A stretch of DNA of 36,703 bases from assembly GCA_964540815.1 (NCBI GenBank), contig CAZIOH010000069.1:1-36703 (forward strand), in the 5' to 3' direction. The notes under the pieces are model-generated. The model searched no databases, was not told where the DNA came from, and saw only the letters and a list, made by a program, of their open reading frames with translations. Source of the DNA: CAZIOH01 sp964540815 (GTDB lineage Bacteria; Myxococcota_A; Polyangia; Fen-1088). A program made the translations under genes and the position numbers. Numbering within the stretch: the stretch's first letter is position 1; the number at the start of each line of letters is the position of its first letter. Below, in pieces: positions 8,001-17,297 of the stretch.

Positions 8001-10778
8001 CCCGAGCTCCTCGTGCGCCTCGGCGGCCTCGAGCCAGGCCGGGGCCGAGGCCTCCACCTGCGCGCAGCGCTCGGCCTCGAGCGCCTCGGCGGCCGAGACG
8101 CGCGGGCCGGGATCTGGTCGAGACAACCGGCGTCGCCTGAGCCTCCGCAGCAGGCGCGCAGCCGAGTCCCCGGCCGTCGGATCGGCGAGGGCGGCGCCTG
8201 CCAGCGCCTGGGCGCGCGCGAGCGCCGGTGCCCCGGTCGCGTCGAGGGCGACCCAGGTCGCGGCGAAGACCGACCAGAAGGCCCGGGGACCAGGCTGGGC
8301 GAGCCAAAGGCCGGCATCGGCATCGGCATCGGCATCGGCGTCGGCATCCGCCTCGCGCGGCTCCGGGCTCGACGACCGGATCCGTCCTGGCCAGGCGCCC
8401 GCCACGAGCCACTCCGCCAGCTCGGCGCCGGCGCCGCTCGCCGATGCGGCCTCGCCGGCCGAGGCCCCCCCGGCCCGAGCCCCGACGGCTCGGACCACCC
8501 CTCCCTCCGGCGGGCCGATCGCGGGTTCGAACGCTCCTGCCGCGGCACCGGGATCGCGAGCGGCACCCGCACGCTCGCTCCGTTCCCGGGCCAGCTCGCC
8601 GAGGGCACGCATGAACGCAGGCTCGTCCGGCGGAGGCGTCTTCGTCGGGACACGCGACCCACGGACGAGCTCCGCCCGCAAAGGGCTGGTCGTCGGCGCG
8701 GCCGAGGCAGCGACCACGAGCCAGTCCGCCGCGCGCGCAACCTCCCCGCGCGCGCGCGCCCGCGCGCTCGCCTGCCAGGCGAGGGTGGTCCCATCGAGGA
8801 GCTCCGGATCGTGCTCGGGCAGCGCCTCGAACAGGGCATCGACCCCGCTCCCGCGGGACAGGAGCGTCGCCTGTCGCAAGGCCCAGGCGCTCCCGCGACG
8901 GGCAGGGTCGACGGCGGCCCAGAGGTCGAGCCACCACGTGCGCGCCTCGGAGTCCGCGGCGGCGGCGCGGGCCAGCGCCTCGAACGCCGCGGCGAGGGGA
9001 AGCCAGCGCGGGCCGGGAGCCGTGGCGGGCGCCGAGCCGACGAGGTCGGTCATGAGAGATCGGACGAGGGGGCCACGGCTCGCGGGGCGCAGGGCGGCCC
9101 AGAGACCGGCGCTCCACGCGAGGCAGACGGCCGCGTCGGGGCCCGGCCACGCGGTCGCCAGGGCCCGCACCGCCCGGGCGAGCACCAGCGACTCCCGGGC
9201 GTCGTCGTGGTCGGCGTGGACACCGACATGGACATGGACATGAACATGGCGGTCGACGTGGTCGTGGTCGGCGTCCCGAGGCGGCGACAGACCGTCGGCC
9301 AGGGCCTCGAGGCGCGCCCGCTCGAGGACCGGCGAGCTCGGGCCGAGCTCCGCGTCCGGCGCGAACAGGAGGCTGGCCGCTCGTAGAGGCTCCCCGGCCT
9401 CGCGGGCGAGCCTCCCGCCCCAGCGCGCGAAGGCCACCTTCAGCTCCGAGGGTGGCAAGCGGCCCATCAGAAGCGGCAGGAGCGCGACACCCGCCCGTGG
9501 GTCGAGCCGGGCGATGTCGCGGATCAAGCCCAGGTCCGGATCCAGATCTGGACGCAGGTCCGGACGCGCCGGCGCCGACACCGGCGACGAAGGCTCCGCG
9601 GCCGCGGCAGACATGCCGGCCGCCGCGAAACGCTGCTCGGCCGCGGCCCCGACGTCCCCGACGTCCTCCGTCAGCGCGGCGGCCACGGTGAGCAGACCCG
9701 CGCCGAGACCGCCGCCCACGCGGTGCGCGGCGGTCTCCAGGATGGCGCTGGCGGTGGAGGGCCGTGCCCACACGAGCTCGGCCTCGGCGAGCGCCCGGGC
9801 CAGCCCTTCGGGCACCGTGGCCACGTAGGCCGACGCGGCCCCATCCGATTCCCCTACGGCGGCGCGCCACAGGGTCCACTCCGCCCAGAGCGCACGATAG
9901 ACCGCCTGGTCGGGATGGGCGACGAGCGCCAGACGCTGCAACGATTCCTGCGCCTGCGGATCCCCCGCGCGCCCGTGCCGCTCGGCCAGGCACAGGAGCG
10001 CGCGGTGGGCCGCCGGTGCCCCCACGGAGGCCGATGTCACGCCTGGGGCGTCGAGCGCGGCGATCACCTCGGCCTCGGCCCGTGCCACATCGCCGAGGCG
10101 CTCCGCCACGCGGGCGGCGGCAAGGCACAGATCGAACACCCGCGCGCCGGGGTCGGCGCGGGCGCGATCATCCACCGCCCCNNNNNNNNNNNNNNNNNNN
10201 NNNNNNNNNNNNNNNNNNNNNNNNNNNNNNNNNNNNNNNNNNNNNNNNNNNNNNNNNNNNNNNNNNNNNNNNNNNNNNNNNCGCGCGCGGCGCTCGTCCA
10301 CCGCCCCTCGCGCGCGGACGCGCTCGTCCGCCAGCATGCGCGCGAGCGCGGCCCAGTCCGCCGGGTCGGGCGTCGCAAGGGGGCCAGCGGGGACCCCCTC
10401 CTCCGGCGCCGTGTCCGCCGCCGGGGGAGGCTCGAGCCAGCGGTGGATCCCATCGCGCCATGCTTCCTCCGTCATCTCCACCAGCTCCGGGAGAGCCGGC
10501 CACCCGAGCAGGGCGCGCACCTCTTCCGGAGGGGCATCGCTGGCGGAGCCCGCGTCGAAGAGCCCCTCGGCCGTGGCGTCGGCGGCCACGCGCGAGGCCT
10601 CGGGCCCGAGCAGGACGGGCAAGGACGCATCCCACCGGGCAAGATCCGACTCCCACTCCGCGGTCTCCGTGTCGGGCGCGGGTGGCGCGGGTGGCGCGGA
10701 GCTCTCGAGCCCCGGCGGGCCCATCGAGCCGTCCGTTCCCGGCGATCCCGCCGTGGGCGCGCGTGTCGGTTCAGACAA
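5058..10778 (-). CDS. Giant TPR-like protein 1, interrupted by an assembly gap
   Basis: About 1,906 residues if the 100-N gap (10182-10281) is taken at face value; the true length is unknown. Most of the visible protein is Ala/Leu/Arg-rich helical hairpins with TPR-like spacing, clearest in the middle (for example AFERLGALYGAEGRHREWSEVL, and repeats of the type ALGRLVALEE). No signal peptide or membrane helix is evident, so it is probably cytoplasmic. The C-terminal ~270 residues resemble the same region of the upstream giant gene (RHLSRKARHEL against RALPRKARKAL; ANRVGLVASGSLA against ADRVGLAVGGDLG), so the two are paralogues. Repeat-encoded tracts interrupt it: Asp-Ala, His-Val and poly-Pro. 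The start is a TTG (10776-10778) directly after the TGA of the preceding gene, with GGAG six bases upstream; this implies translational coupling. The molecular function is unknown; TPR proteins usually scaffold protein complexes. Confidence 0.8.
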   Translation of the reverse strand: MSEPTRAPTAGSPGTDGSMGPPGLESSAPPAPPAPDTETAEWESDLARWDASLPVLLGPEASRVAADATAEGLFDAGSASDAPPEEVRALLGWPALPELVEMTEEAWRDGIHRWLEPPPAADTAPEEGVPAGPLATPDPADWAALARMLADERVRARGAVDERRAXXXXXXXXXXXXXXXXXXXXXXXXXXXXXXXXXXGAVDDRARADPGARVFDLCLAAARVAERLGDVARAEAEVIAALDAPGVTSASVGAPAAHRALLCLAERHGRAGDPQAQESLQRLALVAHPDQAVYRALWAEWTLWRAAVGESDGAASAYVATVPEGLARALAEAELVWARPSTASAILETAAHRVGGGLGAGLLTVAAALTEDVGDVGAAAEQRFAAAGMSAAAAEPSSPVSAPARPDLRPDLDPDLGLIRDIARLDPRAGVALLPLLMGRLPPSELKVAFARWGGRLAREAGEPLRAASLLFAPDAELGPSSPVLERARLEALADGLSPPRDADHDHVDRHVHVHVHVGVHADHDDARESLVLARAVRALATAWPGPDAAVCLAWSAGLWAALRPASRGPLVRSLMTDLVGSAPATAPGPRWLPLAAAFEALARAAAADSEARTWWLDLWAAVDPARRGSAWALRQATLLSRGSGVDALFEALPEHDPELLDGTTLAWQASARARARGEVARAADWLVVAASAAPTTSPLRAELVRGSRVPTKTPPPDEPAFMRALGELARERSERAGAARDPGAAAGAFEPAIGPPEGGVVRAVGARAGGASAGEAASASGAGAELAEWLVAGAWPGRIRSSSPEPREADADADADADADAGLWLAQPGPRAFWSVFAATWVALDATGAPALARAQALAGAALADPTAGDSAARLLRRLRRRRLSRPDPGPRVSAAEALEAERCAQVEASAPAWLEAAEAHEELGNFVRAAELFEVAAREPDAGTVAADLRFGAFRCDGARRLWPSAAPGSSGVLVPLTDAERALIDLETLDRAIADGRLEDALGLLVDAPPHEHTPTAETWAFAAQLAQAFIPGKPELASRLWSRAEDLALRPGPPSLVEDEPRSPLGKALPALFRLSDPGRATDDVRRSRAQELLAEHAEDEPPGDPASAALFSWMGVAAGWTDETDAVGLERRLRRSLQLANAVPPDEGGPPIPVVMAWRRWLAGSGRPREAALAAAAEAEALRVPRHRVEALLRAVDLEAEREQRRGRGSDGSGPRDGDRRGPAEGSPNPERSPRTRDWLREVLRIAPDHVAAFERLGALYGAEGRHREWSEVLAERLAATQNPFERTSLRLARADCLAGALGDLAGARRELELVLEREPQHPVALGRLVALEEAASNLKVVPDLLRRLAAVEPTDEVRLQVFVKLGRILLAGPAPDLAAAAAAFEQALDLFPGDREALEALSRLRLELGETGPGLAVTRRLLETTDEPRARARLLARVGRYLVRAGDPRGAQLAFRQALTTCPTELGPLDELLRLLDRSHEARSHDPRGHDVVGGRFVLDEVAHRLREALTAGASADAAPDAATDDAGVARALASVLGRRGRSAAAEAMLELGAWRAARAGARAGLPLDWPGIFGIRPPPPPPPLPATLASAQPTVTMTAGQPGRDRESVAVRRLGASLDPGREELLFPSTVPPAFRRLCRALGPLLLEEAGLELAEQAQRFGPGRAAPAPASKVVHAIWDELAAVMAPGPFELRLVRSSSLRVPPGRAGEGGSIGPAEVLPGKICTVVAWADRLSLGGPPLVGDGPATPAQRAALRFAGGHTLFLARSGLGFALVGPPGLLAAWLTAMIRPFVPDHLHPAADPEEAERWAARFARHLSRKARHELAPFALECSTPLPIEPLRAGILEAANRVGLVASGSLAVCAELLTPSDLGPAPERAALFGFTASDDLDPLVAELRP
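8312..8347. repeat. Hexanucleotide microsatellite (CGGCAT)n in coding sequence
   Basis: Six tandem 6-bp units, with one variant CGGCGT. On the minus strand they encode an Asp-Ala dipeptide run in giant protein 1. The unit length keeps the reading frame whatever the copy number. Confidence 0.9.
9216..9275. repeat. Degenerate ACATGG-type hexamer tract encoding a His/Val/Asp run
   Basis: Repeats of GACATG and variants. On the minus strand they encode alternating His-Val and His-Asp (HVHVHVHVGVHADHDD) in giant protein 1. Confidence 0.85.
10182..10281. other. Assembly gap of 100 N inside giant TPR gene 1
   Basis: Exactly 100 N, a conventional unknown-length placeholder. The flanks are related but not identical: on the minus strand both carry GGGGCGGTGGA followed by similar Arg/Ala/Asp-coding sequence (GAVDERRA before, GAVDDRARA after). 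A short tandem repeat probably broke the assembly here. Copy number and reading frame across the gap are unknown. Confidence 0.95.
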
Positions 10779-13700
10779 TCAAAACTCCATCGCGGGGCCA
10801 AGGGACGTGGGCGACGCGACGTCCTCGGTCTCACGGTCTGCGAGCAGAAATGCGTCCGTCAGCGCAAAGCGCACCAGGGCGCGTGCCCGGGCACCGAGCA
10901 CCGGGCTCACGTCCCCTTCCGCGGGTGCGAGCGCACCGATGGCCGCGCCGAGATCGCCTCCGACCGCGAGCCCCACCCGATCGGCGAGCTCCACCACCCG
11001 GGCACGAAACCCGCCGAGCTCGCCAGCCACCTCCTGCGCCTCGGCGCGCGACGGATCGCCGGTGACGATCCCGATCAGGGCCTTGCGGGCCTTGCGGGGG
11101 AGCGCCCGGCCGAGGATCTTCACGGCGCGTGCGAGGCCTTCCTCGACGGGCTCGGTCGTCGAGAGCGACGGCCGGGCGGGGGCCATCACCCATCCGGACG
11201 CGAGGGCAACCGCCGACCGCAGCAGCAGGTCCACCTCGGCGTCCTCGACCGCGTCGAAGCAGACGGCGTGCTCGCGAAGCAGCCCGAGGACGCGGGCCAC
11301 CCGGAAGCGCACCTCCGGTTCGTGCGCCCGCGCGAAGATGTCGGCCGGCAGGACGAGCTCGGGCCGCGGCCCGTCGAGCGCGACGGCGGTCCCGCCGCCG
11401 CCGCCGTGGACCACCGAGACCCGCAGCGTGGGAAGCCCGAGCGCGACGGCGACGTGCTCGATCCAGGCGATCTCCGGGTGGAGCGCGGTCGAGACGGCGG
11501 CCCGGGCGCCGAGCTCGGGCGGTGTGGCCCGCGGACCGAGCAGCGCCTCGGCGCTGGGAGCGAGCTCGGCCCAGACGGACGCCGCCACGCGCGTGGGCCC
11601 CGGCTGCGACGCCAGCGACGGAACCAGCTCGCCGATGAAGCGGACCGCGGGAAGGGCGCCCGCGCCCGCGCCGGCGCCCACGTCCGCGTCCACGCCCGCG
11701 CCCGCGTTGCCGGGCGCGTGGTCGGCCCTGGATTCCGGCGTCGCCTCGCCGACAGCCACCTCGCTCCCGGCCAGAGCAAGGCCAGACCAGCGTGGCTGAA
11801 CCTCGGCCGTGACCCGATGCCGTCCGCCGGTCCGGGGCGCCCCGACCCGCGCGAGGAGCTGGGCGGTGATCCGCGCGCCGCTCTCCGCGCGCCGCGCATC
11901 CCGCTCGGGAGCGGGCGGATGGATGAGTGCGCCCTCCCCTTCGGCTTCCGGTCCGCCGGTCCTGGTCCCGGGGGGCGCGCCCGCGGGCTGGCGCGCGAGC
12001 TCGAAGAGGACGTGAAGCTCCTCGACACCAGCGACGTCGGTCGGATCGTCCCGGACCCGTCCCACGGCGATCCCGATGGTACCGGCCAGCCAGTGCGCCC
12101 GCTCGGCCCACGCGCCGGCCTCGGCCAGCGCTCCGGCCAGCGCCACGTGCCCCGGGGTACCGATCCCGAGCGCGACGGCGAGCCTGAAGGCCGCCACCGC
12201 GCTGGTGATGGCGCCGCGCCGGGTGGCATCGGGCGGGTCGGTCGCGGCCCCGTCCGCCCTGGCGAGCGCGCGTTGCACCGCTCCGATGTGCATCCAGAGG
12301 CGCGCCTGCTCCCCCGGATCGTCGACCGCCTCCACCCAGCCCTGCAGCGCCGCCAGCGCCTCCCGTCGATGGCCGTCCTCGAGCGCCAGGGCCGTGAGGC
12401 GCTCCCAGACCGCGCGGGCGTGCGGCGCCGCGCGGGCGCACGCGCGCAGGGTGGCCTCCGCCTGGTCCCGCTGGCCAGCGGCGACCTGCAGCGCCGCCAG
12501 CGTGAGGCAGAGCTCCACCCGCGCCCGCGGCTCGTGCACGCAGCCGAGGAGCGCCTGCGCGTACGCCATCGCGTGCGTCACCGCGCCCGCGCACCTGGCC
12601 AGCTCCAGCAACTGGGCGAGGGCCGTCACCTGCGTCGGCTCGAGGGCGAGGACCCGCTGAAGATCCTGGATGGCCCCGCGCCGATCTCCGCCCGGGCGGG
12701 CGCGGTGCTGGGCCCGGGCGAGGAGGACCCGAACCCGCGCGTCGGGCGCCTGTTCGACGGACAGCCGGACCGAGTAGAGGCGCTCGAGGCCATCGGCCGC
12801 TGGCGCGTGTTGGTCGCCCCCGGGGCCTCGGCGGTCGCGATCGCCGTCGCCTTCGCCGTCNNNNNNNNNNNNNNNNNNNNNNNNNNNNNNNNNNNNNNNN
12901 NNNNNNNNNNNNNNNNNNNNNNNNNNNNNNNNNNNNNNNNNNNNNNNNNNNNNNNNNNNNCGTGTTGGTCGCCCCCGGGGCCTCGGCGGTCGCGATCGCC
13001 GTCGCCTTCGCCGTCGCCTTCGCCGTCGCCTTCGCCGTCCTGGTCGGCGACACCCACGACGACGACCCCACCGCCGTCTCCCGTCGCCGCCTCGGGCGGC
13101 GCGGTGCCGGCCTCCGCCAGCAGCGCCTCGAGCCGGGCGTACGCGAGCGCCGAGCGCGGATTGCGCGCGAAGGCCTGCCAGTAGGCGACGATCGCATCCG
13201 GCACCCGTCCGAGCTCCTCGAGCAGCCGGCCGGCGCGCTCGAGCTCCGCGGCCGCGTGCAGCGGATCGCGCAGGACGGCCGCGAGGCGCAGCCCGGCGGC
13301 GACGGCGCCCCGCGCATCTCCCCGCGCCGCCGCGATCCGCCGCAGACCATCGAGCGCCTCGATCCCCTCGTGGTCGCGCGCGAGGGCCCGGGCAAACCCG
13401 TCGAGCCCCGCGCCGGCGTCCCCGCGAGCTTCGGCGTCGTACGCGCATTCGAGCTCGAGCGCGTAGGCGAGCGCGCCGCCGCTCCGATCCGCTCGCCGGT
13501 GGCGGGCGGCGATGCGCTCGGCGCGACCGGCGACCGGAAGATCGGCCAGGCTGCAGGTGAACGCCTCGGCCAGGCTGGCCGCGGGGTCGTGACCCGCGAG
13601 CGCCCCCGGGGGGAAGACTCCGACTCCGCTCCCGAGGGGAAGGCTCGGGGCCGGGACGAGGACGAGCGTGGGTGAGAGCCCCGGGATTTGCGCGTGAACC

Positions 13701-16700
13701 GCCGACGAGACCGCGTCCGCGCCGAGACGCGCGCGCAGGGCGGCACGGAGGAGGAGCCCGTCGCGGTCCGCGGACGCGCCCGCGCCCGCGCCGGCGTCCG
13801 CGACCGTCGCCAGCATCACGAGCCCCGAGGCCGCGCGCGACGGATCCCTGGAGCGGATGCCCTCCGCCCAGCCGAGCACCGCATCGATGGGCGCGGCCGT
13901 CCGTGCGGGCCGAGGTGCCGCCTCGCCTTCGGCCGGCCCCAGCTTCGGATCGTCTGGAGCTTGCGGATCTGGCCGCTCGTCGCGCGGCTCGTCCGGCTCG
14001 TGCAGGATCGCGAGGAGCCGCTCCTCGCGCTGCATCCAGCGCCGCTCCGGGGCCCCGAGGCGGCCCGCCAGCACGCTGGTCGCCTGGCGGGTGAGGGCCG
14101 GGTCGCGAAGCGCAGCCGCCACGCGCAACCAGCCGAGCGCCGCCTCGACGGAGTCGTCCTCGCGCACGAGCTGCCTGAAAGCGGCCTCGGCGGCCTCGAG
14201 CGCGCCCGCCCGCTCGAGCGCCTCCGCGCGATCGGACGGTACCTCGAGCGGGGCGCCATCGGATCCGGTCCACCCTCCCGGTGGCGGCGGCGTCGTCGTC
14301 GTCGGCTCGGGTCGCCCGCCTCGTGCGATGGCCGGCTCGCGGCGGCCACGCGCGAGCTGCGCATCGAGCGCGCGCACCACGGGGCCGAGCGCGTCGGGCG
14401 CGAGCGCCCCGGCTCCCTGGTCCAGCTCGCCCGGGCGCGACCCGGGCTTCGCCCCGGTCGCCCCCACGATCCGGCCGAGCGCCAGCCTCGCCCGGTCGGG
14501 GTGCCCGCCACGCTGGTGGTGAAACGCCAGGCGGAACGCCAGGGCCCGACGGCGGACGTCCGCCAGCGGATCCGTCGCGCCCGCCGCGAAGCCATGCGCG
14601 AGCTCCTCCTCGATCGCCGCCGCCCGTTCCTCGGGTTCGAGGGCCAGATGTTCGAGCCCGGAGCCCGCGCGTCCGTGACGGTCCCCGGCCAGCCCCCTGT
14701 GGAATGCGCGCGCCGCCAGGGGGAAGAAGTCCGGCCCTCCCCCCAGGGCCAGCTCACCCGCATCGCACCACAGCGCGGCGGCCAGCCCCGGGCTCGGAGC
14801 CGCGGCGCCGAGCGCGCCCAGCAGCTCGATTCGCGTGGCGCGCGCCGAGGGACGCCCCTTCTCGACCAGCGCCAGCTCGAGATCCCAGCGGCGCACCAGG
14901 TGGCGCACGGGGTCCGTGGCCCGCGTCGCGAGGTGCTCGTGGTGGCGCGCCGCCGACTCGGGATCGTCGAGCCGGTCGCGGTGAATCCGCACCAGCTCCT
15001 CGAGCCAGCCGGCGCGCGCGACCAACGCTTCCCCCGCGGTGGAATCGCCCATGGCGTCGAGGCGGTTGGCGAGCAGCTCGGCGAGCTCGCTCCAGCGCTG
15101 CTCCCGCCGCATCAGACGATCGAGCCGATCCCAGGCAACCGCCTCCCAGTCGGGAGAAGCGGCGAGGGCGCGACGCCAGCACCGCTCGGCCTCGCCGGCG
15201 GGCTCCGTTCCGTCGACGGTTTCCCACAGCGTGGCGGCGACGACCCAGGCGTGGGCCGCGGCCGTCGCGTCCCGCGCCCGTTCGCGACGGGCCGTCAGCG
15301 TGGGGGGGTGGGCGCCGGTGTCGGAGGCCCGGGGAAATGCCGGCGGCGAGGGCGGTGGCCCGGGCGCGGCGGCGGGCTCGGGCCGCAGGGCTCCCGTTCG
15401 ACCTTCCCGGGCAATCCGAGCTTCCGGGGCACGGGGGCGGATCGCGGCCCGGCCCGACGCCTCCAGGAGCTCGGCCACCTGACCGAACGCCCGCGCGAGC
15501 CCGGCCCGATCTCCGGCGCGGGCCCGGACCGCGACGACGAGGGCCAGCTCGTCCACCCTCGATCGCCCGAGCTGCCGGTGACGATCGAGGTACGCCAGGG
15601 GAGCCGCCAGGGCCAACGGCGCGGCCGGCGTGGCGGACGGCGACGCCCCGGCCCGAGCATCGGCCGCCAGGCAGGCACCGAGCCACGCCACGGCCACCTC
15701 GAGCTCGGCCTCGGTCGCCGCGGGACCACCTCCCACCATCGCCCCGCCGTCGGCCAGGGCGCCCGGCTGGTCCAAGAGCACCGCCAGCCTGTCGGCGCGA
15801 CGAACCTGCCCGTCCGCCCCGGCGTCCGCTGCCCCGTGCAGCGCCGCGAGCTCCGCCGCGATGAGCGGGCTAAGCGGGTTGCGGCGCCACGCCGCGCGCA
15901 TCGTGGCCTCGGCGATCGCGGCATCGTCCGCCCCGGCCCGGTCCGAGGGGTGCAGGAGAAGATGGTGCGCATGGCGCCGGTACAGGCTGCTCGCGTGGCG
16001 AAGCACGGCCGCCGCCAGCGGATCGTCGGCCGGGGCCAGGCGCCCCGCGAGATCGGTCATGGCGATCGCCCGCACCAGCAGCTCCTCGGTGGCGCAGGCC
16101 TCCCGGGCCAGCTCCTCGAGCAAGGGCCGCACGTCCGGCGAGCCGGCAAGGGCCAGCGTCCGCATCAGCAGGGCCCGTCGTGCGCCGGGACGATCGCGCA
16201 CACCGCCGCTGTCCGTCCTGCCGGAGAGCTCCGTCGCGGGATCTCCCGGCGCGTGGCTCCCGGACGGATGATCCTCGGACCTGGGCTGGGCGTCGGTCAC
16301 CCCGGGCGCAGCCGCGGCCCCGCCACGGCGGGACCGCACCGCGACGACCGTCAGCGCAGCGCGCTTGGCCCAGGGCAGCCGCCGCCGCAGCATCCCTTCG
16401 AGCGCCTCCGCCCGCATCCACCCGTCGGGGAGCGCACATGCGGTCCAGAACAGCGCCAGCAGGAGCCCTCCGTGCCGTGGGGTCTCGCGCAGCCCGGCTC
16501 TGTAGCTGTTGGCCGCCTCGTCGGGGCGTCCCAGGCGCTGCTCGAGCAGCTGACCCTGTTCGAGCCACTGCGCTGCCCGCAGCTCCGAGGCGGCGGCCTC
16601 GGGCACGGCGCCGACCTCGACCTCGCCGTCCGGGCGGGCCGGGTCGGGTGGGCGGGCCGTGACCGCCGCGTCGAGCGCCGCCAGCCAGTCCTCCCATTTC

Positions 16701-17032
16701 GAGGCGCGCGCGAGACCTCGGCGCAGTCCCCAGAACGGCATCCAGGCGTGCGGCGCGAGGAGGAAGGCCTCGCGCCAGTCCTCGACGCTGGCGGGATCGC
16801 GGCCGAGCGGATCGCGCAGGAACGCCCGGGCCGCGTGCAGCACCCACCGACCTGGGTCGGAGCGGGCGGCGATCTCGGCGGACAGGAGCGCGAGGTCATC
16901 CGCGTGCGAGATCCGGGAGGCCTCGCGCAAGGTGGGCGAGGTGGGCGAGGTGGGCGAGCTGTCACCCGGAGCTCGGGCTCGGTCCTTCGGGCCCGCCCCC
17001 TCGGCGCCCGGGCCCGATGGGGCGTCGGTCAT
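10779..17032 (-). CDS. Giant TPR-like protein 2, split by a probable false gap
   Basis: Read literally, the N run at 12861-12960 breaks the frame. If the identical 55-bp flanks are collapsed, one frame runs through and the protein is about 2,032 residues from the ATG at 17030-17032, or 2,054 from the ATG at 17096-17098. I prefer 17032 because GGAG lies nine bases upstream; the longer start has no visible ribosome binding site. The protein is a long array of Ala/Leu/Arg-rich helical hairpins with TPR-like spacing (for example AIVAYWQAFARNPRSALAYARL). Low-complexity linkers include SPTSPTSPT near the N-terminus and a Gly-Glu-Gly-Asp run at the gap. The C-terminal ~250 residues (LVLPADIFARAHEPEVRFRVA, then RKARKALIG, ADRVGLAVGGDLGAA) match those of giant protein 1. 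Part of this region has the layout of an M48-peptidase core without HExxH; that likeness is an inference. A sigma70-like promoter lies at 17131-17159. Function unknown. Confidence 0.8.
12861..12960. other. Probable false assembly gap (100 N) with 55-bp identical flanks
   Basis: Positions 12806-12860 and 12961-13015 are identical over 55 bases, the pattern left when overlapping contig ends are scaffolded without merging. Removing the N run and one copy (155 bp in total) joins the two halves of giant gene 2 in a single frame. The overlap ends in the GCCGTCGCCTTC repeat, which probably caused the break. Confidence 0.9.
12998..13033. repeat. 12-bp tandem repeat (GCCGTCGCCTTC)x3 in coding sequence
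   Basis: Three perfect 12-bp units plus a partial fourth. They encode a Gly-Glu-Gly-Asp run on the minus strand of giant gene 2. The tract abuts the assembly gap, so the true copy number is uncertain. Confidence 0.9.
16932..16958. repeat. 9-bp tandem repeat (GTGGGCGAG)x3
   Basis: Three perfect 9-bp units encoding SPTSPTSPT near the N-terminus of giant protein 2 on the minus strand. Confidence 0.9.
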
Positions 17033-17130
17033 CCCCCGGGACTCCACCACCATGGGGATGGCCAAATCCTCGTCGGTTTCTCCCGGCGTCCTTGGCATGC
17101 GAGCGCGCCGTCCAGGCGCTTGGCAAGACG

Positions 17131-17159
17131 ATTATGCGTGGCGCCAGGATTGGGGTCAA
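17131..17159 (-). promoter_or_regulatory. Sigma70-like promoter for the giant TPR gene pair
   Basis: On the minus strand: -35 TTGACC (17154-17159), a 17-bp spacer and -10 CATAAT (17131-17136), five of six consensus bases in each box. Transcription would start near 17124, about 90 bases before the preferred ATG at 17032. It stands out against the very GC-rich background. Confidence 0.7.
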
Positions 17160-17220
17160 TGAATCGGTCGGTCCCCCGTGGTGCGGCGATGGGCGGGGCC
17201 GCCATTTGCGAGCGAGGCAC

Positions 17221-17279
17221 GACGAGCGGACGAGAGCGGAACGAGGACGAGGTCGCGACGAGGAGGCGACGAGGACGGG
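17221..17279. repeat. Degenerate purine-rich GAGGAC/GACGAG repeats in a spacer
   Basis: Imperfect 6-9-bp units (GACGAG, GAGGAC, GGCGAC) lie between the CCA-enzyme stop (17298) and the giant gene 2 promoter. They resemble the tracts at 1793-1808 and 19612-19664. Confidence 0.65.
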
Positions 17280-17297
17280 TAATGGGAGGCAGAGCGC

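Noticed and set aside
5289..9386. Plus-strand open frame of 1,365 codons opposite giant gene 1
   Set aside because: It mirrors the codon bias of the minus-strand gene in very GC-rich DNA. The protein is Arg/Gly/Pro-rich without domain-like pattern. The minus strand shows TPR-like repeats and a paralogous C-terminus.
9723..13184. Plus-strand open frame of 1,153 codons spanning both N gaps
   Set aside because: It only appears continuous through the N runs, has low-complexity Arg/Gly composition and lies opposite the giant genes.
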